Assembly (NCBI GenBank): GCA_965247245.1
Contig: CBDFGV010000002.1
Location: 1 to 64,000, forward strand
DNA: 64,000 nucleotides
Direction: 5' to 3'
Source: Tectiglobus sp965247245
GTDB taxonomy: Bacteria > Pseudomonadota > Alphaproteobacteria > Rhizobiales > Hyphomicrobiaceae
The position numbers and the translations under genes were made by a program. This document shows positions 8,850-17,815 of this stretch, in pieces. How positions within the stretch are numbered: the stretch's first letter is position 1; each line of letters opens with the position of its first letter. Below the pieces are notes generated by a model that searched no databases, was not told where the DNA came from, and worked only from the letters and a program-made list of their open reading frames with translations.

Positions 8850-10199
8850 ATGACCGCACCCCGAACTTCACATGTCTTCCCGCGCCATACGCAGAACCAG
8901 CCTCCCATCGCGGTAGCTGGCGATGGATGCTACCTCATCGACAGCACCGGCAAACGCTATCTTGATGGCTCTTGCGGCGCAGCGGTCTCCTGCCTGGGCC
9001 ACAGCGATGATACGGTGAAAGAAGCCGTCAAAGGCCAGATGGATCATCTGGCGTTTGCACACACTGGGTTCTTCACAAGCGAGCCGGCTGAAGCTCTCGC
9101 AGACACCCTGATTGATTTGGCGCCGGAGGGTATTAACCGCGTCTACTATGTGTCAGGCGGTTCTGAAGCGGTGGAAGCGGCCATTAAGCTGGCGCGCCAG
9201 TACTTCATTGAGATTGGTCAGCCGTCTCGTCATCGCTTGATCGCACGCCAGCAGAGTTATCACGGCAATACATTGGGAGCGCTTGGAGCGGGCGGCAATA
9301 TGTGGCGCCGCGAACCGTTTGCGCCGCTACTGACGGAAGGCTCGCATATTGCGCCCTGTTACGCCTATCGCGAGAAGCACGATGATGAAACCCTTGAAGA
9401 GTATGGCATCAGGGCCGCCAACGAACTCGAGTTAGAGATCCAGCGGCTTGGACCCGAAAACGTCATGGCCTTCATTGCAGAGCCCGTTGTCGGCGCCACG
9501 CTCGGTGCCGTTACTGCTGCGCCGGGTTATTTCAAGCGCATCCGCGAGATCTGTGACGCGCACGGGATTTTGCTCATTCTGGATGAGGTGATGTGTGGCA
9601 TGGGCCGCACCGGATCACTGTTCGCCTGCGAGCAGGAAGGGGTTGTGCCTGACATCGTAGCAATCGCCAAGGGGCTGGGTGCCGGCTATCAACCTATCGG
9701 CGCCATGCTGTGCTCCGACAAGATTTACAGTGCGATTGAAGACGGTAGTGGCTTTTTCCAGCATGGCCACACATATCTCGGACACCCGGCAGCCTGTGCG
9801 GCCGGACTGGCCGTGCTGACGGCATTTAAGGAGCGTCAACTGATCGAGCGTGTACCGGTGATGGGCGAGAAGCTTATGGCAGCACTGACAGAACGCTTCG
9901 GCCAACATCCAAATGTCGGCGACCTTCGGGGGCGGGGGTTATTCCAGGGCATTGAGCTGGTTGCCGACCGGGAAACCAAGGAGCCATTTGACCCTGCCTT
10001 GAAGGTCAACGCGAAAATAAAGAAGGCTGCATTCGAAGCAGGTTTGATTTGCTACCCGATGGGCGGCACAATCGACGGTCGCCGAGGCGACCACGTCTTG
10101 CTTGCGCCGCCATTCATCATTGAAGATGCGCAAATCGATGAGTTGGTCACCAAGTTGGCCTCAAGCATTGACACCGCACTCACAGAAGCCACGGCCTGA
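8850..10199 (+). CDS. Class III (omega) aminotransferase, PLP-dependent
   Basis: A 449-residue fold-type I aminotransferase (ornithine/omega-amino acid group). Visible are YYVSGGSEAVEAAIKLARQY (PLP phosphate-binding region, residues 99-118), SYHGNTLGALGAGG near 136, LLILDEVMCGMGRTG with the PLP-pyridine Asp at 245, and IAKGLGAGYQPIGA with the Schiff-base lysine at 274. FFQHGHTYLGHPAACAAGLAV follows. The family includes beta-alanine/taurine:pyruvate and dimethylglycine-type enzymes, and I cannot choose between them. It is divergent from the DmdA-like gene and 31 bp upstream of the flavoprotein gene. Its C-terminal coding end is overlapped by an artefactual upstream extension of the next frame. 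Confidence 0.9.
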   Translation: MTAPRTSHVFPRHTQNQPPIAVAGDGCYLIDSTGKRYLDGSCGAAVSCLGHSDDTVKEAVKGQMDHLAFAHTGFFTSEPAEALADTLIDLAPEGINRVYYVSGGSEAVEAAIKLARQYFIEIGQPSRHRLIARQQSYHGNTLGALGAGGNMWRREPFAPLLTEGSHIAPCYAYREKHDDETLEEYGIRAANELELEIQRLGPENVMAFIAEPVVGATLGAVTAAPGYFKRIREICDAHGILLILDEVMCGMGRTGSLFACEQEGVVPDIVAIAKGLGAGYQPIGAMLCSDKIYSAIEDGSGFFQHGHTYLGHPAACAAGLAVLTAFKERQLIERVPVMGEKLMAALTERFGQHPNVGDLRGRGLFQGIELVADRETKEPFDPALKVNAKIKKAAFEAGLICYPMGGTIDGRRGDHVLLAPPFIIEDAQIDELVTKLASSIDTALTEATA

Positions 10200-10230
10200 C
10201 GTCAGGTTCGGACTGTCGGTATATTTGGTC

Positions 10231-11427
10231 ATGGTCAAGAACGTTGAACGATACGACGCCATTGTCATTGGCGCCGGAGCAGCCGGCTTGATGTGTGCTG
10301 CAATCGCCGGTCAACGAGGTCGCCGCATCCTTCTTCTAGATCATGCTGAACAACCCGGAAAAAAGATCCTGATCTCCGGTGGTGGTCGCTGTAACTTCAC
10401 AAACATCCACACAACGCCGGAGTGCTTTCTTTCCGCTAACCCGCACTTCGCAAAGTCTGCGCTCGGTCGCTATCAACCGGAGGAATTCATTGCCCTGGTT
10501 GAGCGCTACGAAATTACCTGGCATGAAAAGACACTCGGCCAGTTGTTCTGCGATGGATCGGCCAAGCAAATCGTTGCCATGCTTCTTGAAGAGTGCGCCA
10601 AAGGACAGGTTGACCTGCGCCTGGGCGAACAGGTGTCCGATATTCAGCAGTCAAACGACAACTTCACCGTCACGCTGCGTGATACAGCGGTTGACGCAGA
10701 GTCCGTTGTCCTTGCCACTGGTGGCCCGTCGATACCCAAAATGGGTGCGACCGGATTTGCCTATGAAGTTGGCCAACAGTTTGGATTGGAGATTGTCTCA
10801 CCACGGCCTGCTCTGGTTCCCCTAACCCTCGGAGAAGGAGAGGCTGATCTAAAGGAACTGCGTGGCGTCTCGTCAGATGTCGTTGCTCACTGCGGCAAGG
10901 CGCATTTCAGAGAGGCGTTCTTGTTTACGCATCGCGGCTTATCCGGTCCGGCAGTCCTGCAGGTCTCGTCTTATTGGGACAGAGGCCAGTCCGTGACATT
11001 CGATCTGACGCCGGACTATCAGCCTGATTGGCTAATCGAGAAGAAGAATGAGAAGCCTAAAGTGGCACTGCGCACGGCCTTGGCTGATTTCCTACCCTCC
11101 AGATTCGCGCAAACGCTGTCTGAGCGCCTTTCGAAAGACGGCATTGTGGTTGAGGCTTTGGGTGCCGCCTCGGACAAGTCATTGCGTGAGATTGAAACCA
11201 CCCTGCGGACTTGGACGCTCGAGCCGACCGGGACCGAAGGATATGCCAAAGCCGAAGTGACTGCAGGCGGGATCTCTACGGCAGAATTGTCATCTCGCAC
11301 TATGCAGGCGAAGTCTGTACCTGGTCTCTATTTCATCGGTGAATGTGTCGACGTGACTGGCTGGCTCGGCGGCTACAATTTTCAGTGGGCCTGGGCGAGT
11401 GGTGTTGCCGCCGGGGAGGCTATTTGA
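10231..11427 (+). CDS. HI0933/BaiN-family FAD-dependent oxidoreductase
   Basis: A 398-residue flavoprotein of the HI0933/YhiN family. It starts MVKNVERYDAIVIGAGAAGL, a dinucleotide-binding GxGxxG motif. The second conserved motif is KKILISGGGRCNFTN, which defines this family. VLATGGPSIPKMGATGFAYEVG sits mid-protein, and the C-terminal FAD-contact block is YFIGECVDVTGWLGGYNFQWAWASG. The frame is open further upstream, to 10102, but that part overlaps the aminotransferase and is not protein-like, so I start at the ATG at 10231. The physiological substrate of YhiN-type proteins is generally unknown; a bile-acid enzyme (BaiN) belongs to the family. It probably reads through from the aminotransferase gene. 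Confidence 0.88.
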   Translation: MVKNVERYDAIVIGAGAAGLMCAAIAGQRGRRILLLDHAEQPGKKILISGGGRCNFTNIHTTPECFLSANPHFAKSALGRYQPEEFIALVERYEITWHEKTLGQLFCDGSAKQIVAMLLEECAKGQVDLRLGEQVSDIQQSNDNFTVTLRDTAVDAESVVLATGGPSIPKMGATGFAYEVGQQFGLEIVSPRPALVPLTLGEGEADLKELRGVSSDVVAHCGKAHFREAFLFTHRGLSGPAVLQVSSYWDRGQSVTFDLTPDYQPDWLIEKKNEKPKVALRTALADFLPSRFAQTLSERLSKDGIVVEALGAASDKSLREIETTLRTWTLEPTGTEGYAKAEVTAGGISTAELSSRTMQAKSVPGLYFIGECVDVTGWLGGYNFQWAWASGVAAGEAI

Positions 11428-11443
11428 CTCCGCGCAGCTCCAA

Positions 11444-11848
11444 TTAGGTGCTATCCGACCAGTTCGGAGAGAGTTGCTTGCCTTCTGGTGTTGCCTGGCG
11501 AACGCGACCCGCCATGATCTTCATAACATCCAAAGCGAATTGCGGCTGTTTGCTGACGAGCGCACGAAAGGCCTCTCGGTCGACAACAAGGACCTCGGTC
11601 GCCTCAGCTGCCATCGCAGATGCACTACGAAGACCATCATCGATCAATGCAATTTCGCCGATGATCCCGCCCGGGCCAACATCTTCCAGTTCCCTGCCAA
11701 ACGTAACTATATTCACTTTGCCATGCACAACTACGAACATGCAGTCGCCGGTATCATCCTCCAGAAACAGCGTCTCGCCAGGCTCAAACTGCTTCCGAGA
11801 CAAGCCATCGCTGTGCAGGTTGGCGATATCAATTGATGATGAGACCAT
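11444..11848 (-). CDS. Stand-alone cyclic-nucleotide-binding domain protein
   Basis: A 134-residue protein made almost entirely of one cNMP-binding beta-barrel: FEPGETLFLEDDTGDCMFVVVHGKVNIV, then GPGGIIGEIALIDDGLRSASAMAAEATEVLVVDREAF. The phosphate-binding cassette GEIALID...RSASAMA is present, with Arg in the ligand position. There is no C-terminal helix-turn-helix, so it is not a Crp/Fnr transcription factor as it stands. Proteins of this size act as sensors or regulatory subunits. It is convergent with the flavoprotein gene (16 bp between stops) and divergent from acuI. Partner unknown. Confidence 0.85.
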   Translation of the reverse strand: MVSSSIDIANLHSDGLSRKQFEPGETLFLEDDTGDCMFVVVHGKVNIVTFGRELEDVGPGGIIGEIALIDDGLRSASAMAAEATEVLVVDREAFRALVSKQPQFALDVMKIMAGRVRQATPEGKQLSPNWSDST

Positions 11849-12031
11849 GGTCTAACTTAGCCAGAGCGTTGAACTGAATAGTAAAAACACAATCCTAACC
11901 CAAGGCTATGGCCCCGGCGAGTCTCTTCTTGGGCCAATCGCTTACAATTGCTTGCGTTCGCGCGCGAAATCGTCGACGAAGAGGGCGAGGTCAAGCATCT
12001 GCGATGCAGCAATACTACCGGAGAACACGCC

Positions 12032-13027
12032 ATGGGGTTCAAAGCACTTCTGGTCGAAAAGAATGACGACGGAAAAGCAACTGCAAATGTCACGGAGCTG
12101 GACGACGCACAACTGCCAGCCGATGGCGATGTGACGGTTGCTGTCGAGTATTCCACCGTCAACTACAAAGACGGCCTGTGCGTGAACGGTCTTGGCGGTC
12201 TCGTGCGCAACTTCCCGCACGTCCCAGGAATTGACTTTGCAGGAACGGTCGAGAGTTCAACCGACGCACGCTACAAGCCTGGTGACAAGGTCGTTCTCAC
12301 CGGATGGCGTGTCGGCGAAGTTTGGTGGGGTGGTTACGCGCAGAAGGCAAAGGTCAAGGCGGACTGGCTTGTATCATTGCCATCCGGACTGACAACACGA
12401 CAGGCTATGGCCGTCGGGACCGCAGGTTTTACTTCGATGCTCGCGGTGATGGCCCTTGAGGCGCATGGACTGAAACCGGGGCAAGGTGATGTGCTGGTGA
12501 CAGGTGCGGCCGGCGGCGTCGGGTCCGTTGCAACAGCCATCCTAGCAAAGCTCGGCTATGACGTTGCGGCTGTGACTGGGCGGCCAGAACAAGCGGACTA
12601 TCTCCAAAGTTTGGGCGCAAAGTCTATTGTCGCGCGCGGCGACATTGACACACCAAGTGGCAAGCCGTTGGAGAAAGAACAGTGGGCCGGCTGCGTTGAT
12701 GCTGTCGGTGGTGCAATGCTGGCCAACGTGCTCACGCAGATGCAGTACGGATCGTCTGTCGCGGCGGTCGGACTTGCTGGAGGCAACAAGCTGGATACGA
12801 CGGTTATTCCGTTCCTTCTCAGGGGCGTCAACCTGCTCGGTATCGACTCTGTGATGCAGCCTTTTGAGAACCGCAACGTTGCCTGGCAGCGGATCGCGTC
12901 TGACCTGCCAATGGACAAACTTGAATCGATGATCCAGTCCGCCACTTTGAGCGATCTACCTTCGCTCGGCCGTGACATCCTCAAAGGTCAGGTCAAGGGA
13001 CGCGTCGTTGTCGACGTCAATGCATAG
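12032..13027 (+). CDS. acuI: Acrylyl-CoA reductase (NADPH), AcuI/YhdH family
   Basis: A 331-residue medium-chain reductase that matches E. coli YhdH (AcuI) through its whole length: STVNYKDGLCVNG, RNFPHVPGIDFAGTV, LTGWRVGEVWWGGYAQ, GTAGFTSMLAVMALE, DVLVTGAAGGVGSVA (NADPH-binding GGVGS), LEKEQWAGCVDAVGG, LRGVNLLGIDSVM and the ending LKGQVKGRVVVDV. AcuI reduces acryloyl-CoA to propionyl-CoA and detoxifies acryloyl-CoA produced from DMSP. The start at 12032 (MGFKALLVEK) is chosen because it aligns with the family; the 28 upstream codons of the open frame do not. No zinc-binding cysteines are present, as expected. A transaldolase-family gene follows after 37 bp. Confidence 0.92.
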   Translation: MGFKALLVEKNDDGKATANVTELDDAQLPADGDVTVAVEYSTVNYKDGLCVNGLGGLVRNFPHVPGIDFAGTVESSTDARYKPGDKVVLTGWRVGEVWWGGYAQKAKVKADWLVSLPSGLTTRQAMAVGTAGFTSMLAVMALEAHGLKPGQGDVLVTGAAGGVGSVATAILAKLGYDVAAVTGRPEQADYLQSLGAKSIVARGDIDTPSGKPLEKEQWAGCVDAVGGAMLANVLTQMQYGSSVAAVGLAGGNKLDTTVIPFLLRGVNLLGIDSVMQPFENRNVAWQRIASDLPMDKLESMIQSATLSDLPSLGRDILKGQVKGRVVVDVNA

Positions 13028-13064
13028 CAACGGGCCTTCTCGTAGGAACACAATCTAGATCAGG

Positions 13065-13799
13065 ATGACAAAGATGCGCACTTTAGAAGAGCTGAAGGTC
13101 AAGATTTTTGCAGATGGTGCTGACTACGATGGCATCGTTGAAATGTCTCAAAATGAGATGGTCAGCGGATTTACGACGAACCCATCACTTATCGCCAAGG
13201 CCGGAGAAACCGACTACGAGGCGTTTGCCAAGCGCGTCCTGGCGGCAGTGCCGAACAAGCCGGTCTCGTTCGAAGTGTTTGCCGATGACTTTCCAACGAT
13301 GATCAAGCAGGGTCGGGCTATCGCTGCCTGGGGTGGCAATGTTAACGCTAAAGTCCCTGTTACAAACACCAAAGGCGAGTTCGCTGGTGACGTCATAACT
13401 ACGCTTTCCGGCGAAGGTGTTGTTCTCAACATCACAGCCATCTTTACGGCGGAGCAGGTCCAGCAGGTTGCAGACGCATTGTCACCTGATACGCCAGCTA
13501 TCGTTTCCGTGTTTGCAGGCCGGATTGCGGATACCGGTATCGATCCGATTCCGCCCATGACCGAATGCCTGAATATACTGAAATCGCGACCCAAAGCCGA
13601 ACTGCTGTGGGCGAGCACCCGCGAATTCGTCAATATCTATCAGGCCAATGACATGGGCTGCCATATCATCACGACGCCAAATGAATTCATTAAGAAACTC
13701 TCAATGGTCGGGAAGGATCTTAACGAGTATTCCCGCGAGACCGTGCAGGCTTTCTATAAAGATGCTACACAATCGAAGTTCTCGATTAGAACCGACTGA
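13065..13799 (+). CDS. Transaldolase-family protein
   Basis: A 244-residue class I aldolase of the transaldolase family. Seen are KIFADGADYDGIVEM, SGFTTNPSLIAKAG, VSFEVFADD, NVNAKVPVTNTKGE (lysine expected to form the Schiff base), LNITAIFTAEQV, IVSVFAGRIADTG and LLWASTREFVNIYQA. It is shorter than TalB (~317) and close to the small transaldolase/fructose-6-phosphate-aldolase group. Such genes recur in sugar-nucleotide and polysaccharide loci, and this one sits 45 bp upstream of rfbC, so a role in supplying or modifying a surface sugar is plausible but inferred. An alternative ATG lies nine bases further in (13074) with a better-spaced AGGA. Confidence 0.85.
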   Translation: MTKMRTLEELKVKIFADGADYDGIVEMSQNEMVSGFTTNPSLIAKAGETDYEAFAKRVLAAVPNKPVSFEVFADDFPTMIKQGRAIAAWGGNVNAKVPVTNTKGEFAGDVITTLSGEGVVLNITAIFTAEQVQQVADALSPDTPAIVSVFAGRIADTGIDPIPPMTECLNILKSRPKAELLWASTREFVNIYQANDMGCHIITTPNEFIKKLSMVGKDLNEYSRETVQAFYKDATQSKFSIRTD

Positions 13800-13844
13800 C
13801 ACCAGCCCGCACAATTTTAACGCCTCACTGCACACGAAAGCGCG

Positions 13845-14411
13845 ATGCAGATCACATCACTTGCGATTCCGGAAATTAAGGTCGTCACACCAAAAATATT
13901 CCGTGACGATCGGGGCTTCTTTTCCGAAACCTTCAACGCATCAGTTTGGGAAGAAGCAGGCCTGACGGACACTTTTGTGCAGGACAACCACGTGTTGTCG
14001 CGCTCCGCCGGCGTTCTGCGCGGCCTGCACTTTCAACTGGATCCCTCGGCGCAAGGCAAATTGGTGCGGGTCGCGCGTGGCTCTGTCCTCGACGTTGCCG
14101 TCGACATTCGACACGGCTCGCCGACATTTGGCCAACATGTCTCACGCGTTCTGTCTGCGGAAAACTGGGAGCAGCTGTGGGTGCCGATTGGCTTTGCTCA
14201 TGGCTACTGCACACTGGAACCGGATACTGAAGTCATTTACAAAGTTACAAATTTCTACGATCCGACCAACGAACGTGGCATAAAATTTGATGATCCGGCA
14301 CTAGGGATTGATTGGATGATCAGCCGGGAGCAAGCCCAGCTATCGGCAAAAGATCTTGAAAACAAACCATTGAGCGAACACCCAACGTACTTCGAGTACT
14401 CTGAAGGTTAA
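13845..14411 (+). CDS. rfbC: dTDP-4-dehydrorhamnose 3,5-epimerase
   Basis: A 188-residue cupin-type epimerase, third step of dTDP-L-rhamnose synthesis. Family blocks are present: KIFRDDRGFFSETFN, FVQDNHVLSRSAGVLRGLHFQ (catalytic His in RGLHFQ), QGKLVRVARGSVLDVAVDIR, SPTFGQHV, LWVPIGFAHGYCTLE and the ending IDW...LSAKD. Length is normal. First gene of a tightly packed rfbCBDA operon, 2 bp before rfbB. Confidence 0.96.
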   Translation: MQITSLAIPEIKVVTPKIFRDDRGFFSETFNASVWEEAGLTDTFVQDNHVLSRSAGVLRGLHFQLDPSAQGKLVRVARGSVLDVAVDIRHGSPTFGQHVSRVLSAENWEQLWVPIGFAHGYCTLEPDTEVIYKVTNFYDPTNERGIKFDDPALGIDWMISREQAQLSAKDLENKPLSEHPTYFEYSEG

Positions 14412-14413
14412 GC

Positions 14414-15484
14414 ATGAGCCGCACCATCATCGTCACTGGCGGGGCCGGATTTATCGGTTCGGCCGTTTGTCGCCATTTGATCTCCGAGACTGAAGATCGC
14501 GTCGTCGTCGTCGACAAACTGACCTATGCGGCGAACTTGTCCTCACTTGCGCCGATATCCAATTCTCCACGTTATCATTTCATCAAAGCTGATATCGCTG
14601 ATCGCTCAGTGATGAAGCAGGTCTTTGATGATTACCAGCCCGATGCCGTCATGCATTTGGCGGCGGAGAGCCACGTCGATCGCTCAATCACCAGCTCCGG
14701 TGACTTCATCCAGACGAATATCGTTGGGACGTTTACTTTACTAGAAGCGGCGCGTGCTTACTGGTCCGAAGCGGATCAGGAGAAGCAAAGCAGCTTCCGC
14801 TTCCTGCATGTTTCAACCGACGAAGTCTACGGAAGCCTCGGTGATGATGGACTGTTCCAAGAAGATACGCCCTATGATCCGTCATCTCCTTACTCGGCAT
14901 CGAAGGCGGCGTCCGACCACCTGGCTATCGCCTGGCATCGGACCTATGGCCTACCGGTTGTCGTTTCGAATTGCTCGAACAACTACGGTCCGTATCACTT
15001 TCCCGAAAAGCTGATCCCGTTGATGATTCTCAATGGTCTCGATGGCAAAGAGTTGCCGGTCTATGGAGACGGTTCGAACGTCCGTGACTGGCTCTATGTC
15101 GACGATCACGCCCGTGCGCTGGAATTGATTATGTCGAAGGGCAGGCTCGGTGAGACTTATAACGTGGGCGGCCGCAACGAGCGAACGAACCTCCATGTCG
15201 TGGAACGCATTTGCGACACGCTTGACCGTCTGGCACCCGGCGACGCACCACGACGAAACCTGATCAAGTTTGTGACGGATCGGCCCGGCCACGACCAACG
15301 CTACGCAATCGATGCAACAAAGCTGGAATCCGCACTCGGCTGGCGAGCAGAAGAGAATTTCGAAACCGGTATTGAGAAGACGATCCAGTGGTATCTGGAT
15401 AATCCGTCCTGGTGGCAGCCATTGCGTGACGCGGTCTATGGCGGCCAACGGCTTGGCTTGATCGAGACGAAAGAGAGCGCATAA
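14414..15484 (+). CDS. rfbB: dTDP-glucose 4,6-dehydratase
   Basis: A 356-residue extended SDR, second step of the dTDP-L-rhamnose pathway. The N-terminal NAD-binding TGGAGFIGSAVCRHL is followed by VMHLAAESHVDRSI, the catalytic STDEVYGSLG (Thr, Asp and Glu of the active site), PYSASKAASDHLAIAW (YxxxK) and NNYGPYHFPEKLIPLMI. All are exact hallmarks of RfbB/RmlB. Spacing to rfbC and rfbD is 2 bp on each side, so the cluster is one translational unit. Confidence 0.97.
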   Translation: MSRTIIVTGGAGFIGSAVCRHLISETEDRVVVVDKLTYAANLSSLAPISNSPRYHFIKADIADRSVMKQVFDDYQPDAVMHLAAESHVDRSITSSGDFIQTNIVGTFTLLEAARAYWSEADQEKQSSFRFLHVSTDEVYGSLGDDGLFQEDTPYDPSSPYSASKAASDHLAIAWHRTYGLPVVVSNCSNNYGPYHFPEKLIPLMILNGLDGKELPVYGDGSNVRDWLYVDDHARALELIMSKGRLGETYNVGGRNERTNLHVVERICDTLDRLAPGDAPRRNLIKFVTDRPGHDQRYAIDATKLESALGWRAEENFETGIEKTIQWYLDNPSWWQPLRDAVYGGQRLGLIETKESA

Positions 15485-15486
15485 AG

Positions 15487-16365
15487 ATGCGCATCCTGGT
15501 TGCCGGAAACAGCGGACAGGTCGCCTGTTCGCTCGCTGAGCTTTCGTCGGACTCCTGCGAAATTGTTGCCATTGGCCGACCTGCTCTTGATCTACTGGAT
15601 GTCAGTTCGATTAATGCTGCCGTCGAGCGCGTTTCACCGGACCTGATTGTCAATGCAGCAGCCTACACGGCTGTTGATCAGGCGGAGAGTGAACAAGCTG
15701 CAGCCTTTGCCTTGAATTGCGATGGTGCCGGCCAACTGGCAGCAGCTGCTGCGGCACACAACATCCCGCTTATTCACATTTCAACTGACTACGTCTTTGA
15801 CGGCAAAGGTGAGCGTCCTTACCGAGAAGTTGATCCGGTCGCCCCCTCTTCAATTTACGGCAAGAGCAAGTTGGCCGGCGAGCAAGCAGTTCTCGCAGCT
15901 CAACCTCAATCATTAATCGTCCGCACAGCCTGGGTCGTCAGTCCGTTCGGTAAAAACTTCTGCAAGACCATGCTGCGTCTGGCTAACGAGCACCAGAAGC
16001 TTCGCGTTGTTGATGACCAGATCGGATCACCAACCTACGCACCACACCTGGCTGCCGCGTTGGTCGAGATGGGGCGTTTCGCGGTTGCTAAGCGAAATGA
16101 TACTCAATGGGGCATATACCATCTCGCCAATCGTGGCTCTGCCAGCTGGTGTGATGTTGCCAAACAAGTCATGTTGGCTGCTAAGAATGCTGGCCTTCCC
16201 CATGCGCCGGTTGAAGCAATTACCACAGCGGAGTTCCCAACACCTGCGGCGAGACCGGCGAATTCTCGCCTGGACTGCAGCAAAGCAGAAGCGAACTTCG
16301 GTATTGTTCTTGCAGATTGGAAGTCAGGTATTGATGATTGCGTGCAACGACTGGCAGACCAGTAG
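15487..16365 (+). CDS. rfbD: dTDP-4-dehydrorhamnose reductase
   Basis: A 292-residue SDR that makes dTDP-L-rhamnose. It opens with MRILVAGNSGQVACSLAEL (NADPH-binding), then NAAAYTAVDQAE, IHISTDYVFDGKGERPY, SIYGKSKLAGEQAVL (YxxxK) and RTAWVVSPFGKNFCKTMLRLA, with AARPANSRLDCSK near the end. Length and motif order are those of RfbD/RmlD. It begins 2 bp after rfbB. Confidence 0.97.
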   Translation: MRILVAGNSGQVACSLAELSSDSCEIVAIGRPALDLLDVSSINAAVERVSPDLIVNAAAYTAVDQAESEQAAAFALNCDGAGQLAAAAAAHNIPLIHISTDYVFDGKGERPYREVDPVAPSSIYGKSKLAGEQAVLAAQPQSLIVRTAWVVSPFGKNFCKTMLRLANEHQKLRVVDDQIGSPTYAPHLAAALVEMGRFAVAKRNDTQWGIYHLANRGSASWCDVAKQVMLAAKNAGLPHAPVEAITTAEFPTPAARPANSRLDCSKAEANFGIVLADWKSGIDDCVQRLADQ

Positions 16366-16417
16366 CTGCGTGCGTCTCATTTCAAGACATTAAGATCAAA
16401 CAAGGCGGTATTTGATC

Positions 16418-17299
16418 ATGAAGGGCATCATCCTTGCGGGCGGCATGGGCACGCGTCTTTACCCTATGACGCTTGTGACATCAAAACAGCTTCTGCCTGT
16501 CTATGACAAACCGATGATCTACTACACGTTGTCGACCCTGATGCTGGCATCGATCCAAGAAATCCTTTTGATCTCGACGCCTAAAGATCTGCCCGCTTTC
16601 CAGTCCTTGCTCGGCGATGGAAAGAAATGGGGCCTCGACATTCAATACGCGCCTCAGCCGAAACCAGAGGGGCTCGCGCAAGCCTTCCACATCGGTGAGA
16701 AGTTTGTAGGAGACAGCAACGTCTCTCTCATCTTGGGTGACAACATCTTTTATGGCCACGATCTCAGTGCCAAGTTGGAAAGTGCCAGCTCGCGATCAGA
16801 GGGTGCATCAGTCTTCGCCTATCAGGTGGTCGACCCTGAACGCTACGGCGTTGTTGAGTTGGATGCGTCCGGCAAAGCGGTCTCAATTGAAGAGAAGCCA
16901 GACAAACCGCGTTCCAATCTTGCGGTGACCGGTCTCTACTTCTACGACAACCAGGTGATCGAGATTGCGAGAAACCAAAAGCCGTCTGCACGTGGCGAGC
17001 TTGAAATCACCGACACCAATGCCGAATATATGAGGCGCGGGCAGCTTTACGTCGAGCAGTTGGGCCGCGGCCACGCCTGGCTCGATAGCGGCACTCCTGA
17101 CTCACTGGCTGAAGCGACCGAATATGTTCGTGTCATCGAGAAACGAACCGGTCTCAAAATCGCGTGCCCGGAAGAGATCGCCTACCGCCGTGGGTTTATT
17201 GATCAACAACAGCTGAGGGCGCTCGGCCGCGATCTCGAAAAGTCCGAGTACGGCAAGTACATACTGCGAGTTGCTGATGGCGAGTCGGACCCTGGTTAA
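16418..17299 (+). CDS. rfbA: Glucose-1-phosphate thymidylyltransferase
   Basis: First enzyme of the dTDP-L-rhamnose pathway, 293 residues from the ATG at 16418. It has GIILAGGMGTRLYPMTLVTSKQ (nucleotide-binding), LLPVYDKPMIYY, SLILGDNIFYGHDL, VVDPERYGVVELD, SIEEKPDKP and GHAWLDSGTPDSL, all RfbA/RmlA signatures. The frame could begin two codons earlier at a TTG. The ATG is preferred because AAGGCGG lies 8-9 bp upstream. Last gene of the cluster; its stop is only 18 bp from the end of the convergent NusG-like gene. Confidence 0.97.
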   Translation: MKGIILAGGMGTRLYPMTLVTSKQLLPVYDKPMIYYTLSTLMLASIQEILLISTPKDLPAFQSLLGDGKKWGLDIQYAPQPKPEGLAQAFHIGEKFVGDSNVSLILGDNIFYGHDLSAKLESASSRSEGASVFAYQVVDPERYGVVELDASGKAVSIEEKPDKPRSNLAVTGLYFYDNQVIEIARNQKPSARGELEITDTNAEYMRRGQLYVEQLGRGHAWLDSGTPDSLAEATEYVRVIEKRTGLKIACPEEIAYRRGFIDQQQLRALGRDLEKSEYGKYILRVADGESDPG

Positions 17300-17317
17300 C
17301 GCGGGTCTCTGCACCTA

Positions 17318-17815
17318 CTAGAGAGGAACGACGGCGCGCCGCGGGATTGTCGCCTGCACACTGCCACCCAGAACATCAAGTAGCAGCTTCACTCGCTCCC
17401 CAGGTGACAAGTGCATGACTGCTGCAATGCAGTCTGCGAAAGGGCCGGAGGCGATGCGCACCTGTTGTCCCGGCTGAAGTTCTGGTGCAGGCACGGCCGC
17501 AATGCCGTTCTCGTCGATTGTCTCTTGGAGGGCTGTCACAAAGTCCGACGAAATCTCAGTTGGCACCAATCCATTGCTCAGCAGGCGTTTGACACCAAAC
17601 GTCCCATTGATCGATGACCAAGCCTGCTTCTTGAGATCTAATTGAACGAACAGGTAGCCGGGAAAGAGCGGCGAGAGAATAGTGTCCATTTTGCGCGCAT
17701 GGCGTCGGGTTCGCTTTGTTACAGGCAGCAACGTCGTGAACTCTTGGCGCCGGAGGTTCTGATCCGCCCGCGCTTCCTGATGCGGCAACGTATTAACCAC
17801 GTACCAGCCAAGCAT
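17318..17815 (-). CDS. Specialised NusG paralogue (RfaH/UpxY-like transcription antiterminator)
   Basis: A 165-residue two-domain protein. The N-terminal NGN domain begins MLGWYVVNTLPHQEARADQNL and contains LSPLFPGYLFVQLDL and NGTFGVKRLL. The C-terminal KOW domain contains PGQQVRIASGPFADCIAAV, and the end is VQATIPRRAVVPL. The divergence from housekeeping NusG and the position beside polysaccharide genes match RfaH/UpxY/LoaP-type factors, which keep RNA polymerase elongating through long surface-polysaccharide operons. Which operon it serves here is not shown. It is convergent with rfbA and 225 bp downstream of the response-regulator gene on the same strand. A housekeeping nusG would normally sit beside secE/rplK, which are absent. 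Confidence 0.88.
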   Translation of the reverse strand: MLGWYVVNTLPHQEARADQNLRRQEFTTLLPVTKRTRRHARKMDTILSPLFPGYLFVQLDLKKQAWSSINGTFGVKRLLSNGLVPTEISSDFVTALQETIDENGIAAVPAPELQPGQQVRIASGPFADCIAAVMHLSPGERVKLLLDVLGGSVQATIPRRAVVPL

